From UBA2336 sp964419145 (GTDB taxonomy: Bacteria; Bacteroidota; Bacteroidia; Cytophagales; Cyclobacteriaceae), in contig CAYQOM010000001.1 in the NCBI GenBank assembly GCA_964419145.1, positions 124,001 to 188,000 of the forward strand: DNA of 64,000 bases. The letters run 5' to 3'. The position numbers and the translations under genes are program-made. The notes under the pieces are model-generated. The model did not search any database. It was not told the DNA's origin and worked only from the letters and a program-made list of their open reading frames with translations. Within the stretch, counting starts at the first letter, position 1; each line of letters starts with the position of its first letter. Below, piece by piece: positions 35,480-44,895 of this stretch.

Positions 35480-36769
35480 ATGAAGTTGAAACGTATTCCC
35501 CTTTACGGTAAAATTCTCATTGGCATGGCGCTGGGCATGATCTGGGGCTTGAGCGCTGACGGACTTGGGCTAATAGAATTCACCAATAACTGGATCAAAC
35601 CGTGGGGAACGATTTTCATCAACGGATTAAAACTCATTGCCATCCCACTCATCATTTTTTCGTTGATTGATGGGATTTCCAATTTATCGGATGTTTCAAA
35701 ACTTTCACGCATTGGTGGAAGAACCATAGGGCTTTACCTGGCTACCACGGTTGTTGCTGTTACCGTAGGGTTGGTGTTGGTGAACGTAATCAAACCGGGA
35801 AAATTTCTGACTCCCGAAAAACGGGAAGAGTTGAGCAATGCCTACGCTTCTGATATTGGTTCACGCATTTCTACTGCACAAGGTGTTCAGGATGACGGAC
35901 CCTTGCAAATTCTGGTTGATATAGTACCTGAAAATGTGTTTGGTGCCATGTCGAACAACTCAAACATGTTGCAGATTATTTTCTTCGCCATGTTATTTGG
36001 TGTAGCCATGATTCTGGCCAAGCCTGATAAAATCAAACCGGTTAAATCCTTCTTTGATGGAGCCAATGAGGTCATCCTGAAAATTGTTGACATGATTATG
36101 CGCTTTGCACCCATAGGGGTGTTTGCGCTGCTGGCCAGTTTAAATATTGATATTGGTTTACTGAAAGCACTAGGAGTGTACAGCTTAAATGTTGTGCTCG
36201 GTTTAGCGGTGATGGTTTTCATTACCTATCCGCTGATTTTAAGAGCCTTCACTAAAATGCCCTACATGCGTTTCATCAAGGGTATTCTACCCGCGCAAGT
36301 GTTGGCATTTTCAACCAGTTCCAGTGCCGCTACCCTTCCGGTTACCATTGATTGCGCAGAGAAAAATCTGGGCATTTCTGAAGAGGTCTCCAGCTTTGTA
36401 TTGCCACTGGGCGCAACCATTAACATGGATGGCACCAGCATTCATCAGGGAGTCTCTGCCGTTTTTATCGCACAAGCTTTTGGGTTAGACTTAACACTGG
36501 GCCAGCAGCTTACCATATTGATGACGGCCGTGCTTTCCTCCATTGGTGCCGCAGCTGTTCCGGGCGCGGGCATTATCATGCTCATTATTGTGCTGGAAGC
36601 CGTTGGCCTTGATCCTACGGGATTGGCTCTGATTCTTGCTGTGGACCGGCCGCTGGATATGTTGCGTACCGTGGTGAACGTAACCGGAGATTCTACAGTA
36701 GCCAGCGTAATTGCAGGCACAGAGGGCGAATTGATGGAAACCCCGCCCGCAGAGCTGGATCAAGCCTAA
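35480..36769 (+). CDS. Dicarboxylate/amino acid:cation symporter (first of two)
   Basis: This DAACS family transporter (429 residues) takes up acidic amino acids or C4-dicarboxylates with Na+ or H+. The serine-rich HP1 loop (AFSTSSSAATLPVTIDCAEKN), the NMDGTSIHQ motif of TM7 and the substrate helix DRPLDMLRTVVNVTGD are intact. The Asp and Arg in DMLRT match the residues that bind the aspartate side chain and amine in GltPh, so an amino acid is favoured. An almost equal-length paralogue follows after 70 bases on the same strand. Confidence 0.9.
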   Translation: MKLKRIPLYGKILIGMALGMIWGLSADGLGLIEFTNNWIKPWGTIFINGLKLIAIPLIIFSLIDGISNLSDVSKLSRIGGRTIGLYLATTVVAVTVGLVLVNVIKPGKFLTPEKREELSNAYASDIGSRISTAQGVQDDGPLQILVDIVPENVFGAMSNNSNMLQIIFFAMLFGVAMILAKPDKIKPVKSFFDGANEVILKIVDMIMRFAPIGVFALLASLNIDIGLLKALGVYSLNVVLGLAVMVFITYPLILRAFTKMPYMRFIKGILPAQVLAFSTSSSAATLPVTIDCAEKNLGISEEVSSFVLPLGATINMDGTSIHQGVSAVFIAQAFGLDLTLGQQLTILMTAVLSSIGAAAVPGAGIIMLIIVLEAVGLDPTGLALILAVDRPLDMLRTVVNVTGDSTVASVIAGTEGELMETPPAELDQA

Positions 36770-36839
36770 ATAAAATCCTGCGAACGGTATTTTGTTTAAC
36801 CCGCATTCCCATAAATTGCGAAGATTTGGCTATTGCATT

Positions 36840-38138
36840 ATGAAGAAAATTCCGTTACACATCCGCATTTTTATTGGGATGTTTTTGGGCATTGTGCTCG
36901 GTTTGGCTTCCATCTTTTTGCACTGGGGCCCTTTTATTTCAGATTGGATAAAACCCTTCGGAACGATCTTCATCAACTTATTAAAGTTGATCGCCATACC
37001 GCTGATATTGGTTTCCCTCATCAGCGGTGTATCAAACCTGAAAGACATTTCAAAACTCTCCCGTATTGGTGGAAAGACGATAAGTTTTTATTTAGCCACA
37101 ACTGTGATTGCCATTATCGTTGGGTTACTTGCTGTAAACACCATCAAACCCGGCAACTTTCTTTCCAAGGAAAAACAAATTGAACTCTCAGAGAAGTATG
37201 CCAAAGATGCCAACCTGAAAGTGACCGATGCTCAGAAGCTAAAAGAATCCGGACCCTTACAGGTAATTGTCGACATTGTTCCCGATAACATTTTTGGTTC
37301 CATGAGTTCGAACCGAAACATGCTCCAGGTAATTTTCTTCGCCATATTATTTGGTATTGCCTTGATCATGATCCCCGAACAAAAGGGAATTTACGTGAAG
37401 GGGTTTTTTGATGGCGTAAATGAAGTCATTCTGAAAATTGTCGATATCGTGATGCACTATGCCCCCATCGGTGTGTTTGCATTGATCGGTGCACTTATTG
37501 TCGACTTTGCAGGTGATGACCCGAAACAGGCGCTGGAGTTATTCAGTGCACTTGGCGTGTACGCCATAACGGTATTGCTCAGTCTTGCGCTGATGATTCT
37601 GGCCATTTATCCGCTTTTCATGCGGATGTTCACGCACATCAAGTACAAACAATTTTTAAAAGGCATTATTCCTGCGCAGATCATGGCATTCTCCACAAGT
37701 TCAAGCGCGGCAACACTACCCGTAACGATGGAATGCGCAGAAAAAAATCTGGGCATCAAGGAAGAGATCACCAGCTTTGTACTTCCATTAGGGGCAACCA
37801 TCAACATGGATGGCACCAGCATTCATCAGGCGGTTACGGCTGTATTCATTGCACAAGCCTTTGGTCACGACCTGACACTTGCTGATCAGCTTATGATCGT
37901 GCTTACAGCAACATTATCGTCAATTGGAGCAGCAGCCGTGCCCAGTGCAGGATTGATTACCCTTGTTATTGTGCTTGGCGCAATTGGCGTTTCACCGGAA
38001 GGACTGGCGTTAATCATTGCCATCGACCGGCCGCTCGACATGTGCCGCACCATCGTAAACATTACCGGTGACACCGTTGTGGCCAGTGTGGTGGCGACCA
38101 CTGAAGATGGTTTTCGAAAAGAGCCCGCAATGAACTAA
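36840..38138 (+). CDS. Dicarboxylate/amino acid:cation symporter (second of two)
   Basis: This tandem paralogue of the preceding gene has 432 residues. It has the same HP1 loop (AFSTSSSAATLPVTMECAEKN), NMDGTSIHQAVTAVF and DRPLDMCRTIVNITGDTV. It has a short insertion near 225 (IVDFAGDDPKQAL) absent from the first copy. The ATG at 36840 gives MKKIPLHIRIFIGMFLGI, matching the first copy; an upstream start would add 16 residues with no counterpart. The pair most likely arose by local duplication and may differ in affinity or substrate. Confidence 0.9.
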   Translation: MKKIPLHIRIFIGMFLGIVLGLASIFLHWGPFISDWIKPFGTIFINLLKLIAIPLILVSLISGVSNLKDISKLSRIGGKTISFYLATTVIAIIVGLLAVNTIKPGNFLSKEKQIELSEKYAKDANLKVTDAQKLKESGPLQVIVDIVPDNIFGSMSSNRNMLQVIFFAILFGIALIMIPEQKGIYVKGFFDGVNEVILKIVDIVMHYAPIGVFALIGALIVDFAGDDPKQALELFSALGVYAITVLLSLALMILAIYPLFMRMFTHIKYKQFLKGIIPAQIMAFSTSSSAATLPVTMECAEKNLGIKEEITSFVLPLGATINMDGTSIHQAVTAVFIAQAFGHDLTLADQLMIVLTATLSSIGAAAVPSAGLITLVIVLGAIGVSPEGLALIIAIDRPLDMCRTIVNITGDTVVASVVATTEDGFRKEPAMN

Positions 38139-38184
38139 ATTTGCAGGATTCTGTTTTATTTACACACCAAAGGAAATTTAAGGC

Positions 38185-38757
38185 ATGAACGTAGTTCCTA
38201 AACATATTCACATTTATCTGGAATCAAACCCTAACCCCAATTCTCTCAAATTTGTAGTGAGTGAAATGTTAATTCCGGATGGAATGAGTTTTGATTTCCC
38301 GACCCGCGAAAGTGCAGCCAACGCACCACTAGCGCAGGAGTTGTTCGATTATCCTTTTGTTGACCGTGTCTTCTACATGAGCAACTTCATTACAGTTACC
38401 AAACGAGAAGATGTAGAATGGCTGGAAATTCAAAACGTAATCAAAGATCATATCCAGAAATTCCTCGAATCCGGTCGCTTTATTATTGAGATGAGCGAGA
38501 CTGAATCTGCACCTGCAGAAGAAGAAACCGAAACGGTGAAAAAAATAAAAACCATCCTGGAAGAATACATCCGCCCTGCTGTGGAACAGGATGGTGGCGC
38601 CATTACCTACCACTCATTTAATGATGGCATCGTAAAAGTAAAGTTGCAAGGCTCATGCAGTGGATGCCCCTCCTCTATGGTAACACTAAAGGCCGGTATT
38701 GAAAACCTGTTTACCCGTATGATGCCGGGTGAAGTAAAATCCGTAGAAGCATTCTAG
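38185..38757 (+). CDS. Nfu-type iron-sulfur cluster scaffold/carrier
   Basis: The 190-residue protein joins an Nfu N-terminal domain (about 5-95; HIYLESNPNPNSLKFVVSEM, FPTRESAANAPLAQELFDYP) and a NifU-like C-terminal domain (about 110-190). The C-terminal domain has the cluster-binding CxxC in LQGSCSGCPSSMVTLKAGIE. Such proteins carry [4Fe-4S] clusters to targets in the cytoplasm. An acidic linker (SETESAPAEEETETVKK) separates the domains. No suf genes are adjacent. Confidence 0.92.
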   Translation: MNVVPKHIHIYLESNPNPNSLKFVVSEMLIPDGMSFDFPTRESAANAPLAQELFDYPFVDRVFYMSNFITVTKREDVEWLEIQNVIKDHIQKFLESGRFIIEMSETESAPAEEETETVKKIKTILEEYIRPAVEQDGGAITYHSFNDGIVKVKLQGSCSGCPSSMVTLKAGIENLFTRMMPGEVKSVEAF

Positions 38758-38780
38758 GAAAAGTTTTGAGATGCCAGGCA

Positions 38781-38809
38781 GGGTTACAAAGCCTGAAGCT
38801 TTGTAACCC
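38781..38809. terminator. Hairpin between convergent nfu and S9 peptidase genes
   Basis: A perfect 12-base stem (38781-38792 with 38798-38809) has a 5-base loop. No clear T run on either side, so it may act as a bidirectional barrier or a 3'-end stabiliser. Confidence 0.6.
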
Positions 38810-38829
38810 GTAACCCGCATCCCAAAAAC

Positions 38830-40749
38830 TCATTGTGCCTGTTCTTTCAGGTGTTTATCCAGGAATTGCAGAATCGACTCTGCCGACTTAATCTGATTTT
38901 CCTTTTTTACCCAACCGTGTCCTTCGTCCGGAAAGACGACATATTCTACCGGAACACCATTGGCTTTGGCGGCCTCCACAATCTCATCCGACTCCACCTG
39001 TAATACGCGTGGATCGTTGCTTCCCTGCAAAACAATAAATGGCTTCGTAATCTTATCTGCATGAAACAAGGGAGACTTATTATACAAGGCCACTGAATCC
39101 TTCACCGGATCGCCCATTTCCGTATACAACGCATCGCGGAAGGAAGTCCACCAGGGTGGAATGCTCTTCAACGTACGCAACCAGTTGGTAACGCCAAACA
39201 GGTTAACCCCTACATCAAATTCTTCAGGCGCAAAAGCCAAAGCGGCCATCACCATGTATCCACCATAGCTGCCTCCGTATATTCCAATTTTGTCAGCATC
39301 TACAAAATCAAGTGTCTGTAAATATTGCTTACCCGCAACGCAGTCTTTCAAATCCACATCACCATGCTTCTTATCATCAGCCGCATAAAAGGTTTTTCCG
39401 TAACCTGAACTACCTCGGTTGTTCACGCACAAAATGGCATATCCATGGTTTACAAAATACTGATAGCTGCTGTTGTAGTTCAAACGGGTTTGTCCACCCG
39501 GGCCACCATGCACCTGTACCAAGGCAGGAACCTTATCCCCCTTCTTTAATCCTTTGGGTTTGTATAGTAATGCTGGTATTTCAAGGCCATCATAAGATTT
39601 AAACCGAACCACGGTTGCCTCTACCAAATCATCTCCATTGATTTCTGGTGTAAGGGTATTGGTCAGTTGCTTGATCTCGTCTGTTTCCAGGTTATAGAGG
39701 TATAAGTTGCTGGGTGATTTTGATGTGCTCACATAAAAGGTCATCAACTTTTCGCTGTCGGAAATATTTACCCCGGTAATATCGCCTTTCGGAACATTCT
39801 TCAACTGAACCAGCTTTCCGCCATCGGCTTCATTATACACTTTTATTTCTGTGCGGGCATCATTGTTGATGGCGACCACCCGATACTTGCCGTTGCGCGA
39901 TAAATAGGTGTACATGATATCCCACGGAGCATCTTCAATTTTCGTCTTCTCTCCTGTTGCCAAATCATAGCTGGAGATGTACATGAATTCACTACCCTCA
40001 TTAGTCAGGTAAATCAGTTGCTTTCCATCAGGTGAAAAATATTGTGGACTGTAATCTACATCACCCTCATGCGGTGTAATGTGTTTGCTCTCCCCAGATT
40101 CAGTATCCAGGATATACACATCCGAGTTATTCGTAGTAATTGGTTTGATTAAAGCTATGTATCGGTTGTCGCGCGAGATTGCTGTAGGGTCCAGACCCTC
40201 GTTGTTTTGATACACCACCATGGATGGATACACGTTTCCTTCCGTTGGCGCTGCACTTACATCAACCCGGTACAAATCAAAAAAGCGTGGGTCACGACTA
40301 TTCGAAGCATAGTACATTAATTTCTTATCATGACTCCATCCATAAAAATTTGCTTTGGCTGCGGAGTCAGAAATAATGTCCGTACTTGAGCCATCCGGGT
40401 TGCGCACGAAAATGTGATCGATTTCATTTCCACCTTTGTCGCTTGTGTATACAATGCGATCATCGTTTGGAAAATACGAAGCCGCAAATACCGACTCTTC
40501 TGTTGAACTGGTGAGCTGCCTCCGCTCATCGGTAGTCAAATCCAATTCGAACACATTGTAAATACCGGTTTCATTTGAACCGAGTAAAAGTTTTTTCTCA
40601 TCCGGAGAAAATCCGGCACTGTAGATGTTTTTCACATCCATAAATTGTTCAATCGAATACAGCCGGGGGGGTGCTTCTGTTTCGGTTGTTTTACACGCAC
40701 CTAGCCAAACCAGCAATACCAAAGGGTAAAAGGCTTTTTTGATTTGCAT
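38830..40749 (-). CDS. S9 family serine peptidase (prolyl oligopeptidase-like lipoprotein)
   Basis: The 639-residue protein has a lipoprotein signal (LVLLVWLGAC), a seven-bladed beta-propeller with WD/TolB-like repeats (about 30-370; ISRDNRYIALI, FSPDGKQLIYL), and an alpha/beta hydrolase domain. The triad is visible: nucleophile in GIYGGSYGGYMVMA, Asp in LQGSNDPRVL and His in FPDEGHGWV. PALVQVHGGPGGQTRLNYNS forms the oxyanion region. It likely trims short peptides at the envelope surface or periplasm. An acylaminoacyl-peptidase activity is equally possible. Confidence 0.92.
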   Translation of the reverse strand: MQIKKAFYPLVLLVWLGACKTTETEAPPRLYSIEQFMDVKNIYSAGFSPDEKKLLLGSNETGIYNVFELDLTTDERRQLTSSTEESVFAASYFPNDDRIVYTSDKGGNEIDHIFVRNPDGSSTDIISDSAAKANFYGWSHDKKLMYYASNSRDPRFFDLYRVDVSAAPTEGNVYPSMVVYQNNEGLDPTAISRDNRYIALIKPITTNNSDVYILDTESGESKHITPHEGDVDYSPQYFSPDGKQLIYLTNEGSEFMYISSYDLATGEKTKIEDAPWDIMYTYLSRNGKYRVVAINNDARTEIKVYNEADGGKLVQLKNVPKGDITGVNISDSEKLMTFYVSTSKSPSNLYLYNLETDEIKQLTNTLTPEINGDDLVEATVVRFKSYDGLEIPALLYKPKGLKKGDKVPALVQVHGGPGGQTRLNYNSSYQYFVNHGYAILCVNNRGSSGYGKTFYAADDKKHGDVDLKDCVAGKQYLQTLDFVDADKIGIYGGSYGGYMVMAALAFAPEEFDVGVNLFGVTNWLRTLKSIPPWWTSFRDALYTEMGDPVKDSVALYNKSPLFHADKITKPFIVLQGSNDPRVLQVESDEIVEAAKANGVPVEYVVFPDEGHGWVKKENQIKSAESILQFLDKHLKEQAQ

Positions 40750-40837
40750 AGCATTTAATGGGTTAATTCTACTTTAAACTACAATTATTTTCTTCCGGCT
40801 GCGTGGCATATCCACCAACGGTAATGTATTTTTAGAA

Positions 40838-41677
40838 ATGCGTAAATTGATTCTGTTTCTTTTGATCGGGATTTGCCAGGTGGCAGGCGCACAATCAGTT
40901 ACGGTCATGTCGTACAACATCCGATTCGATAACCCGGGTGATGGTGAAAACGCATGGCCGAACCGCATTCAAAAAGTGGCGCATGTTATCCAAAAGTATG
41001 ATCCTGACCTGATTGGCATTCAGGAAGCGCTGCATCATCAGCTTGAAGACCTGATACGTGTTTTACCGGATTACACCTATGTGGGCGTGGGCCGCGATGA
41101 CGGAAAACAACTGGGTGAATACAGCGCAATTCTTTACAAAAACGATCGCTTCGGCTTGCTTACAAAGGAAACCCACTGGCTTTCTGAAACGCCCGAAGTT
41201 CCCGGAAGCAAAAGCTGGGATGCTGCTATAACGCGATTAGTTACAATAGCGCGTTTTTATGACAAACAGCTCAAACGGGAGTTTGCATTATTCAACACCC
41301 ATTTTGATCATGTCGGAAAAGAAGCCCGAAAAATGAGCGCCTTGCAACTTATGGAATGGATTGACGAAACCCGACAACGCTCGCAAAACCTACCTGTATT
41401 GCTTACCGGTGACTTTAACTGCGAACGCACGGAAGAACCCTATGACGCATTGGTAAAAGATAATTTGCTCATTGACACCAAACCTGCAAACGATAACACG
41501 GGTACGTATTGCAATTTTGCTGTGGGCAGTATGGAATGCCGCCCGATTGATTTCATCTTCCACACCAAAGAATGGATTTTACGTAGCTACAAAGTAGCGC
41601 AGGATAACGATGGCAAGCACTACCCGAGTGATCATTTACCCGTACTGGCCGAGTTTGAGTTGAGTTTGGAGCGGTGA
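40838..41677 (+). CDS. Secreted endonuclease/exonuclease/phosphatase family protein
   Basis: The 279-residue protein has a signal peptide (LILFLLIGICQVAGAQ) and the EEP fold: VMSYNIRFDNPGDGENAWPN, DLIGIQEALHHQLEDL (Mg-binding Glu), FNTHFDHVG, LLTGDFNC and the terminal PSDHLPVLAEF (His). This subgroup is usually extracellular and may act on sugar phosphates, lipids or nucleic acids; the substrate cannot be read from sequence. It is divergent from the S9 peptidase gene and four bases upstream of a small membrane-anchored protein gene. Confidence 0.88.
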   Translation: MRKLILFLLIGICQVAGAQSVTVMSYNIRFDNPGDGENAWPNRIQKVAHVIQKYDPDLIGIQEALHHQLEDLIRVLPDYTYVGVGRDDGKQLGEYSAILYKNDRFGLLTKETHWLSETPEVPGSKSWDAAITRLVTIARFYDKQLKREFALFNTHFDHVGKEARKMSALQLMEWIDETRQRSQNLPVLLTGDFNCERTEEPYDALVKDNLLIDTKPANDNTGTYCNFAVGSMECRPIDFIFHTKEWILRSYKVAQDNDGKHYPSDHLPVLAEFELSLER

Positions 41678-41681
41678 TGTC

Positions 41682-42119
41682 ATGAGTAAAGTCACAGGAA
41701 CGCTTAAGTTAGTTTTATTCGGGGTTGTGATACTCTTTATGACTATAGTGGGCATTTTCTTGTTATTCCTTTCGAATACCGAAGCGCTAGCAATTGAAGC
41801 TTTTGAAACAGAAACAGGACTTAAATTTCCTGAACAGTATAACGTTTTATCAAAAAGTGGATCCTGGAATAGTCATAATCCAATAAAACTTGTGATAAAA
41901 ATTAATGATAGTGAATACCAAAAATTGGCTCATGAATTACAATTGACTCCACACTACAATGACAGTCTCTATCTATTTGATTATTTCACTGGATCTGATA
42001 AAATAAACAGTCTTTGGACCGACAATGACTCTGTATATTTCTATTGGTCTAAGGACGAGATGATTCAACAAATTATAGTCCGGAAGAAAGAAAAAATTGT
42101 TGAGCTTGAATTATATTAA
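41682..42119 (+). CDS. Membrane-anchored protein, function unknown
   Basis: I do not recognise a family. The 145 residues comprise one N-terminal hydrophobic helix (TLKLVLFGVVILFMTIVGIFLLFLS, about 7-31) and a ~110-residue soluble domain rich in Asp, Tyr and Trp (KINDSEYQKLAHELQLTPHY, FYWSKDEMIQQIIVRKKEK), probably beta-rich and periplasmic. The base composition is more AT-rich than its neighbours. It begins four bases after the EEP gene stop, so they likely share a transcript. Confidence 0.65.
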   Translation: MSKVTGTLKLVLFGVVILFMTIVGIFLLFLSNTEALAIEAFETETGLKFPEQYNVLSKSGSWNSHNPIKLVIKINDSEYQKLAHELQLTPHYNDSLYLFDYFTGSDKINSLWTDNDSVYFYWSKDEMIQQIIVRKKEKIVELELY

Positions 42120-42124
42120 TTCTT

Positions 42125-42958
42125 TTAACTTAACCCAGTCAAATAATCCTCTTCAAACTCACCCAACTCAATCGAAAAATCATCGGCATCCAGGTGTGCC
42201 GGAAACTTATCGCGGAAGGCTTGCAGGGAATGCGCATTAAGCTGAATGGTTTTGATGGTTTCTGAGCCTTCGCTCGTAAACATCAACTCCCCTTTCGGTG
42301 AATAAATTGAAGAGTGACCATTGTATTCAATACCGTTGCCATCCAGCCCCACCCGGTTCACACCCACGGTGTAACTTAAATTTTCAATGGCTCGGGCTTT
42401 TAGTAATGCATCCCATGCATCTATGCGGGCGGTAGGCCAGTTGGCAACGTAAATCAGCAAATCGTAGTTGAGGCGTTTTGTGGTAATGTCATAGGTATTG
42501 CGGCTCCAAACCGGAAAGCGCAGGTCGTAACAAATAAGCGGACAGATGCGCCAACCTTTCCAGGAAGACACCAGCAAACTTTCGCCTGGGGAATAGGTTT
42601 TGTGCTCAACGGCCATGCGGAACAAATGCCGCTTGTCGTACGTCTTGTACTGACCACCGGGCTCCATCCACAACATGCGGTTATAGTAACGCTCGTGCAC
42701 CGTAGCGATGTAACTGCCCAAAATCAACGCTCCGGTCTGGTCGGCCATTTGGCGCATCCACTTGAACGTACGCATGTTCATGTGCTCCGCCAGTTTTGGC
42801 GCATTCATGGTGAAGCCCGTGGTGAACATTTCGGGCAACACAATCACGTCTGTATCCTGCCCGATCTGCCATATTTTTTCCTCAAATGCGGAAAGGTTGG
42901 CATCAATTTCTTCCCAATACAGGTCGGCCTGAATAAGCGTGATTTTTAAGTCTTGCAT
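42125..42958 (-). CDS. Carbon-nitrogen hydrolase, omega-amidase (YafV/Nit2-like)
   Basis: The 277-residue nitrilase-fold enzyme has the Glu-Lys-Cys triad in VLPEMFTTGF, YDKRHLFRM and CPLICYDLRFPV. YafV/Nit2-like features such as MNAPKLAEHMN and VANWPTARIDAWDALLKARAIEN favour an omega-amidase that clears alpha-ketoglutaramate or ketosuccinamate made by glutamine-using aminotransferases. The broken methionine-type aminotransferase next door (43064) fits that salvage pathway. An upstream in-frame start adds 16 residues without family support; ATG 42958 was taken. Confidence 0.88.
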   Translation of the reverse strand: MQDLKITLIQADLYWEEIDANLSAFEEKIWQIGQDTDVIVLPEMFTTGFTMNAPKLAEHMNMRTFKWMRQMADQTGALILGSYIATVHERYYNRMLWMEPGGQYKTYDKRHLFRMAVEHKTYSPGESLLVSSWKGWRICPLICYDLRFPVWSRNTYDITTKRLNYDLLIYVANWPTARIDAWDALLKARAIENLSYTVGVNRVGLDGNGIEYNGHSSIYSPKGELMFTSEGSETIKTIQLNAHSLQAFRDKFPAHLDADDFSIELGEFEEDYLTGLS

Positions 42959-42994
42959 AGTGGTTGTTTCGAAGCGCAAATAACGAAAGAAGTG

Positions 42995-43056
42995 AGCAAT
43001 TGGCAATTAACAATTGACAGTGGGCAATTAACAATTGACAATAATTGCCTATTGCT
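42995..43056. repeat. Quasi-palindrome with internal 18-base direct repeat
   Basis: The outer arms 42995-43008 and 43043-43056 match as an inverted repeat at 13 of 14 positions. Between them an 18-base unit (GGCAATTAACAATTGACA) occurs twice, at 43002-43019 and 43023-43040. Confidence 0.7.
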
Positions 43057-43063
43057 TGTGCGG

Positions 43064-44204
43064 CTAAATTTTTCGCAAAATTTCCATCGCCTGATCTAGC
43101 GTCTGTTCGCTTTTGGCGAAACAAAAACGCAAAAGTTTATTGTCGGTTTTGTCGTTATAAAAAACCGAAACCGGAACAGAGGCCACCTTATGTTTGATGG
43201 TCAGTTCTTCCGCCATCTGCCTATCGGGCAAGGAGGAAATATTTTGATACGATAACGATTGAAAATACGAGCCATGACACGTCATCGGCTCAAACGATGA
43301 GCCCTTTATGCCTTGTAAAAAGTAATCGCGCTTTTGTTGGTAAAACGAACCCAGGTTCTCGTAGTGAGTGGGTGTTTTCATGTACTCGGCCAGAGCTAAT
43401 TGAACCGGTGTATTTACAGAAAAGGTAATGAACTGGTGCATCTTACGAATCTCACGGGTTAACGCTTCCGGAGCAATGGCGTAGCCTACTTTCCAACCGG
43501 TGGCATGAAATGTTTTTCCAAACGAAAACACGGCTATACTTCGCTTGGCGAGATTTGGATAATGTAGCACGCTTTCATGCCTTATGCTCAAAAATAATTC
43601 GTTCGTATACTTCATCGCTCAACACAATCAGGTCGTGCTCTGCTGCCAGCTTTTCGAGCTGCTTCAGGTCATCTGCAGTAAGTACAGCTCCACTCGGATT
43701 TTGTGGCGTGTTTACCATGATCATCCGTGTACGCGAAGTAATCCGTGATTTCACTTCTTCCCAATCGATGGAGAAATCCGGATAATTCAAATTAATATGC
43801 ACCGGAACACCTCCGTTTAAGCGGATAGCCGGATTGTACGAATCATAAGCCGGATCAAACACGATCACTTCATCGCCCGGGTGAACAAAGGCAGCAATGG
43901 AGGCATATAATGCTTCTGTCGCTCCTGCCGAAATGGTGATTTCCGTTTCAGGGTTAACCTGATGGTTATAGGTTTTTGAAATTACTTCAGCAATAACGTT
44001 ACGTAACACAGGCGCACCAGGCATGGGCGCATATTGATTGTGCCCGGCTTTCATGTACTGATGGATTAGGTCAATGATAACCGGATCAACCTGAAAATCA
44101 GGAAAGCCCTGTGACAAATTTATGGCACCATGGTCGGCAGCCATCTTCGACATAATGGCAAAAATGGATGTGCTGATATCCGGAAGACGGGACTGAATAT
44201 TCAT
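43064..44204 (-). pseudogene. Methionine/kynurenine-type aminotransferase, frameshifted
   Basis: Two overlapping frames make one PLP-dependent fold-type I aminotransferase. The N-terminal part (44204 to about 43581) has INLSQGFPDFQVDP, NQYAPMPGAPVLR, NTPQNPSGAVLT and DEVYERIIFEHK. The C-terminal part has HESVLHYPNLAKRS, then FSFGKTFHATGWKVGYAIAP with the PLP lysine, and LRFCFAKSEQTL. Removing one base at the CC pair 43580-43581 joins them without loss of residues (FEHK then HESV). The ORF would be about 380 residues, like E. coli YbdL. It may be a real one-base insertion or a sequence error. YbdL-type enzymes transaminate methionine, glutamine or aromatic residues, which suits the adjacent omega-amidase. 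Confidence 0.85.
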
Positions 44205-44266
44205 AGTAAGCAAAAGTCAACGCAAGTTAGCACTTACTGCCAACTGCTAACTGCATACTGCTTACT
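44205..44266. repeat. Nested quasi-palindrome between def and aminotransferase
   Basis: The outer arms AGTAAGCA (44205-44212) and TGCTTACT (44259-44266), and the inner arms AGTTAGCA (44225-44232) and TGCTAACT (44245-44252), are exact inverted repeats. The element overlaps the def stop and touches the aminotransferase start. Confidence 0.6.
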
Positions 44267-44831
44267 TTCTCAAGGGCGCTAAAATGCGGTATTCGGTTTT
44301 TACATCTCCGCGACTGATGTCGGTGAGTTTACCTTTCAGCAATCGCTTCTTCAGCGAAGTGAGGTAGTCGATAAACAATTTGCCTTCAATGTGATCGTAC
44401 TCGTGCTGGATGATACGGGCCTGCATGCCATCGTATTCTTCTTCCTTCAACTCCCAATTTTCGTTGTAATACCTGATCCGAATCGTGTCTTTCCGTGAAA
44501 TCTTTTCCCGGATATTTGGAATGCTCAAGCAGCCTTCTTCAAAATCCCAGGGTGTACCTAATTCTTCCAGCATAATCGGATTAATAAAGGCCTTCTTAAA
44601 ATCCTCCATGCCTTCTTCGGCCTCATCATCATCCTTTTCCAGTCCGGTACCATCCACCACAAACAGGCGAATGCTCTTGCCAATCTGCGGAGCGGCCAGA
44701 CCTATTCCTTGGGCAGCATGCATGGTCTCATACATGTCCTCAATCAACTGGCTAAGATCCGTACCCGGCTCAACATCCTTTGCGCGTTGTCTCAGCACCG
44801 GGTCGCCATACATCACTATCGGGTAAACCAT
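44262..44831 (-). CDS. def: Peptide deformylase
   Basis: Def removes the formyl group from new proteins at the ribosome exit. The 189-residue metalloenzyme has all three motifs: GIGLAAPQIG (motif 1, ~43), EEGCLSIP (motif 2 with the metal Cys) and IIQHEYDHIEGKLF (HEYDH motif 3). An acidic insert (LEKDDDEAEEGMEDF) lies between motifs 1 and 2, which is usual in Bacteroidota. No fmt gene is next to it. Confidence 0.96.
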   Translation of the reverse strand: MVYPIVMYGDPVLRQRAKDVEPGTDLSQLIEDMYETMHAAQGIGLAAPQIGKSIRLFVVDGTGLEKDDDEAEEGMEDFKKAFINPIMLEELGTPWDFEEGCLSIPNIREKISRKDTIRIRYYNENWELKEEEYDGMQARIIQHEYDHIEGKLFIDYLTSLKKRLLKGKLTDISRGDVKTEYRILAPLRK

Positions 44832-44895
44832 TTGTATTTCACGTATTTAGAACTGCAAAAATAACGATTATTCATTCGATAATAAATGCCAATGA

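Noticed and set aside
43002..43040. CRISPR array
   Set aside because: Only two copies of an 18-base unit with a 3-base gap; no spacers of CRISPR size and no cas genes.
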